DNA of 60,000 nt from Symbiodinium natans (Eukaryota > Sar > Dinophyceae > Suessiales > Symbiodiniaceae), in NCBI GenBank assembly GCA_905221605.1, contig CAJNDS010002390.1:430739-490738 (forward strand), in the 5' to 3' direction. The position numbers and the translations under genes are program-made. The notes beneath the pieces were generated by a model. It did no database searches and was not told the DNA's origin. It was given only the letters and a program-made list of their open reading frames with translations. How positions within the stretch are numbered: the stretch's first letter is position 1; the number at the start of each line of letters is the position of its first letter. Positions 58,813 through 60,000 of this stretch are shown here, one piece after another.

Positions 58813-58905
58813 TGGGTTTAGGGTTTAGGGTTTAGGGTTTAGGGTTTAGGGTTTAGGGTTTAGGGTTTAGGGTTTAGGGTTTAGGGTTTAGGGTTTAGGG
58901 TTTAG
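58813..58905. repeat. TTTAGGG array
   Basis: About 13 pure heptamers. Confidence 0.95.
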
Positions 58906-59330
58906 GGGCATGCCGCACTATATGCCGGACCCCAAAAGGGACCCTACTTCGAGAACCACATGTCGCGCTGACACTTTCAAAGTTTTCATCAGGTCTGGAG
59001 CTCTCTGCCAAAAACCCAATACCCCCCCCCCCCCCCTGAAACCTTTAGGGTTCCTAAATTCTAAATTCTAAGCCCGACACCCTAAACCCCCAACCATAAG
59101 CCCCCCCCAAACCCCCCCAAACCGACCCAACCCTCTTTATGGAGGTTTTAGTTCCGCAGTGATGAGTGCCTGCATATTGGCGCTTCCAGGGCGGCCCCGG
59201 TAGTGCTAACTAGAGGCCCCCAAGTATCCACCAATTTAACCCTAAACCCTAAACTCTACACCCTAAACCCTAAACCCTAAACCCTAAACCCTAAACTCTA
59301 AACTCTAAACCCCGAACCCTAAACCTGGAA
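58906..59330. other. Repeat-derived spacer
   Basis: Family-4 half (58925-58955), a C run (59022-59036) and CCCTAAA words (59240-59320). Confidence 0.5.
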
Positions 59331-60000
59331 TAGAGCTCCGGCCCTATGTCCGAAGAACTACGATGGAGCCTTCAAGCCACCTTAAACTGTAGAGGGGCTC
59401 CTGGTATCACATAAGAAAGCCGATGCCCGAAACCTCTCAGCCCCATAAGCCCTACAGTAGATTCCCTAACTGAGGGGTATGAGGCTCTCCTAAACCCTAA
59501 ACCCGAAACCCTAAACCCTAAACCTCAAACCCTACACCCTAAACAGGCTCTTCTTGGTCGGCTCTTGGGATAGGATAGCAGCATTCTGTGGGTAGCTTGC
59601 GAAACTAGAGGTCCCCTTTTGGGGCCTTATTATAACGGTGAGATATAGGATTCAAAGAGGGCCCTGACTTTGAGAAGTATCCATGTAGTTTTTTAGTATA
59701 TAGCTGATTGGTTTAGTGTATGGGTTATTGCAGTCGAGCATGTCAACGTTTGTGATATGTGTTATAGTATATAAACGTATATGATGGTAGATTACATCTA
59801 AACGCCACACCCTAAAGCGTACACCCTTTCCCGAATTTGTTGCATTGAAGTCCATGTGTCCAGAAGATCTTATTTTGGAATGTTTTCAGTAGGGTTCCAA
59901 TGGGGCAACCGAGGCGCCAGCACCACCGTCGCGGGCCTGCTCGCTACGCACACAGCCCCCTGGTCTAGAGCCGGGCGCGCATGGTAGATTGTGGCTTGTT
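59331..60000. other. Right edge, no gene recognised
   Basis: Short CCCTAAA words (59490-59545), a diverged family-4 copy (59605-59690), an AT-rich part with TATA-like words (59690-59800) and a GC-rich end (59910-60000) that could begin another exon but is cut by the window. Confidence 0.4.

Overview
The window looks like nuclear DNA of a dinoflagellate, most likely a Symbiodiniaceae or Suessiales-type genome (group inferred from sequence features, no search run). The grounds are: plant/alveolate-type telomere repeats (TTTAGGG/CCCTAAA and many variants) scattered through almost every kilobase in both orientations; very short candidate exons, all on the + strand, that start after AG and often stop at GC or GA donors as well as GT; a giant Ty1/copia retrotransposon with a CCCH finger plus a CCHC knuckle; and a nuclear copy of mitochondrial cytochrome b. 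No rRNA, tRNA or CRISPR array was recognised. There is no prokaryotic operon structure.

Layout. (1) 0-3.3 kb: short exon candidate, then two blocks of a 15-bp GC-rich minisatellite (GGCGGGGGCAACCCT) flanking an AT-rich inserted piece of mitochondrial cob on the - strand. (2) 3.3-26.9 kb: telomere-like tracts, foldback (MITE-like) elements and tandem repeats, with a series of 30-90 bp + strand exon candidates; those from 15 to 26 kb read as a Lys/Glu/Arg-rich (KEKE) protein with an SAP-like exon at 14.6 kb. (3) 28.3-39.3 kb: further exon candidates, several hydrophobic (membrane protein), plus a longer uninterrupted coding block at 37.0-37.5 kb. (4) 39.74-49.44 kb: a full-length 9.7-kb copia element with identical 252-bp TG...CA LTRs, AGGGT target duplication, a PBS matching a tRNA-Met anticodon arm, and a polyprotein broken by about six frame changes. 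Besides Gag, protease, integrase, reverse transcriptase and RNase H it has a 2OG-Fe(II) oxygenase-like module between integrase and RT, and a possible degenerate cytosine-methyltransferase-like module between protease and integrase. (5) 50-58.6 kb: a + strand gene whose first exons can be joined in phase across telomere-like introns (51.12, 54.45, 55.61, 57.48, 57.96 kb); its first intron holds a 5'-truncated, frameshifted LINE on the - strand. (6) 58.6-60 kb: arrays and sequence in which no gene was recognised.

How it fits together: the host genes appear as micro-exons in introns made of telomere-like arrays, foldback elements and retroelements. One foldback element (39.68-39.70 plus 49.46-49.53 kb) has been split by a telomere-like tract, into which the copia element later inserted, which gives a relative order of events. 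Exon limits are read by eye from phase and splice dinucleotides and have not been tested against transcripts.
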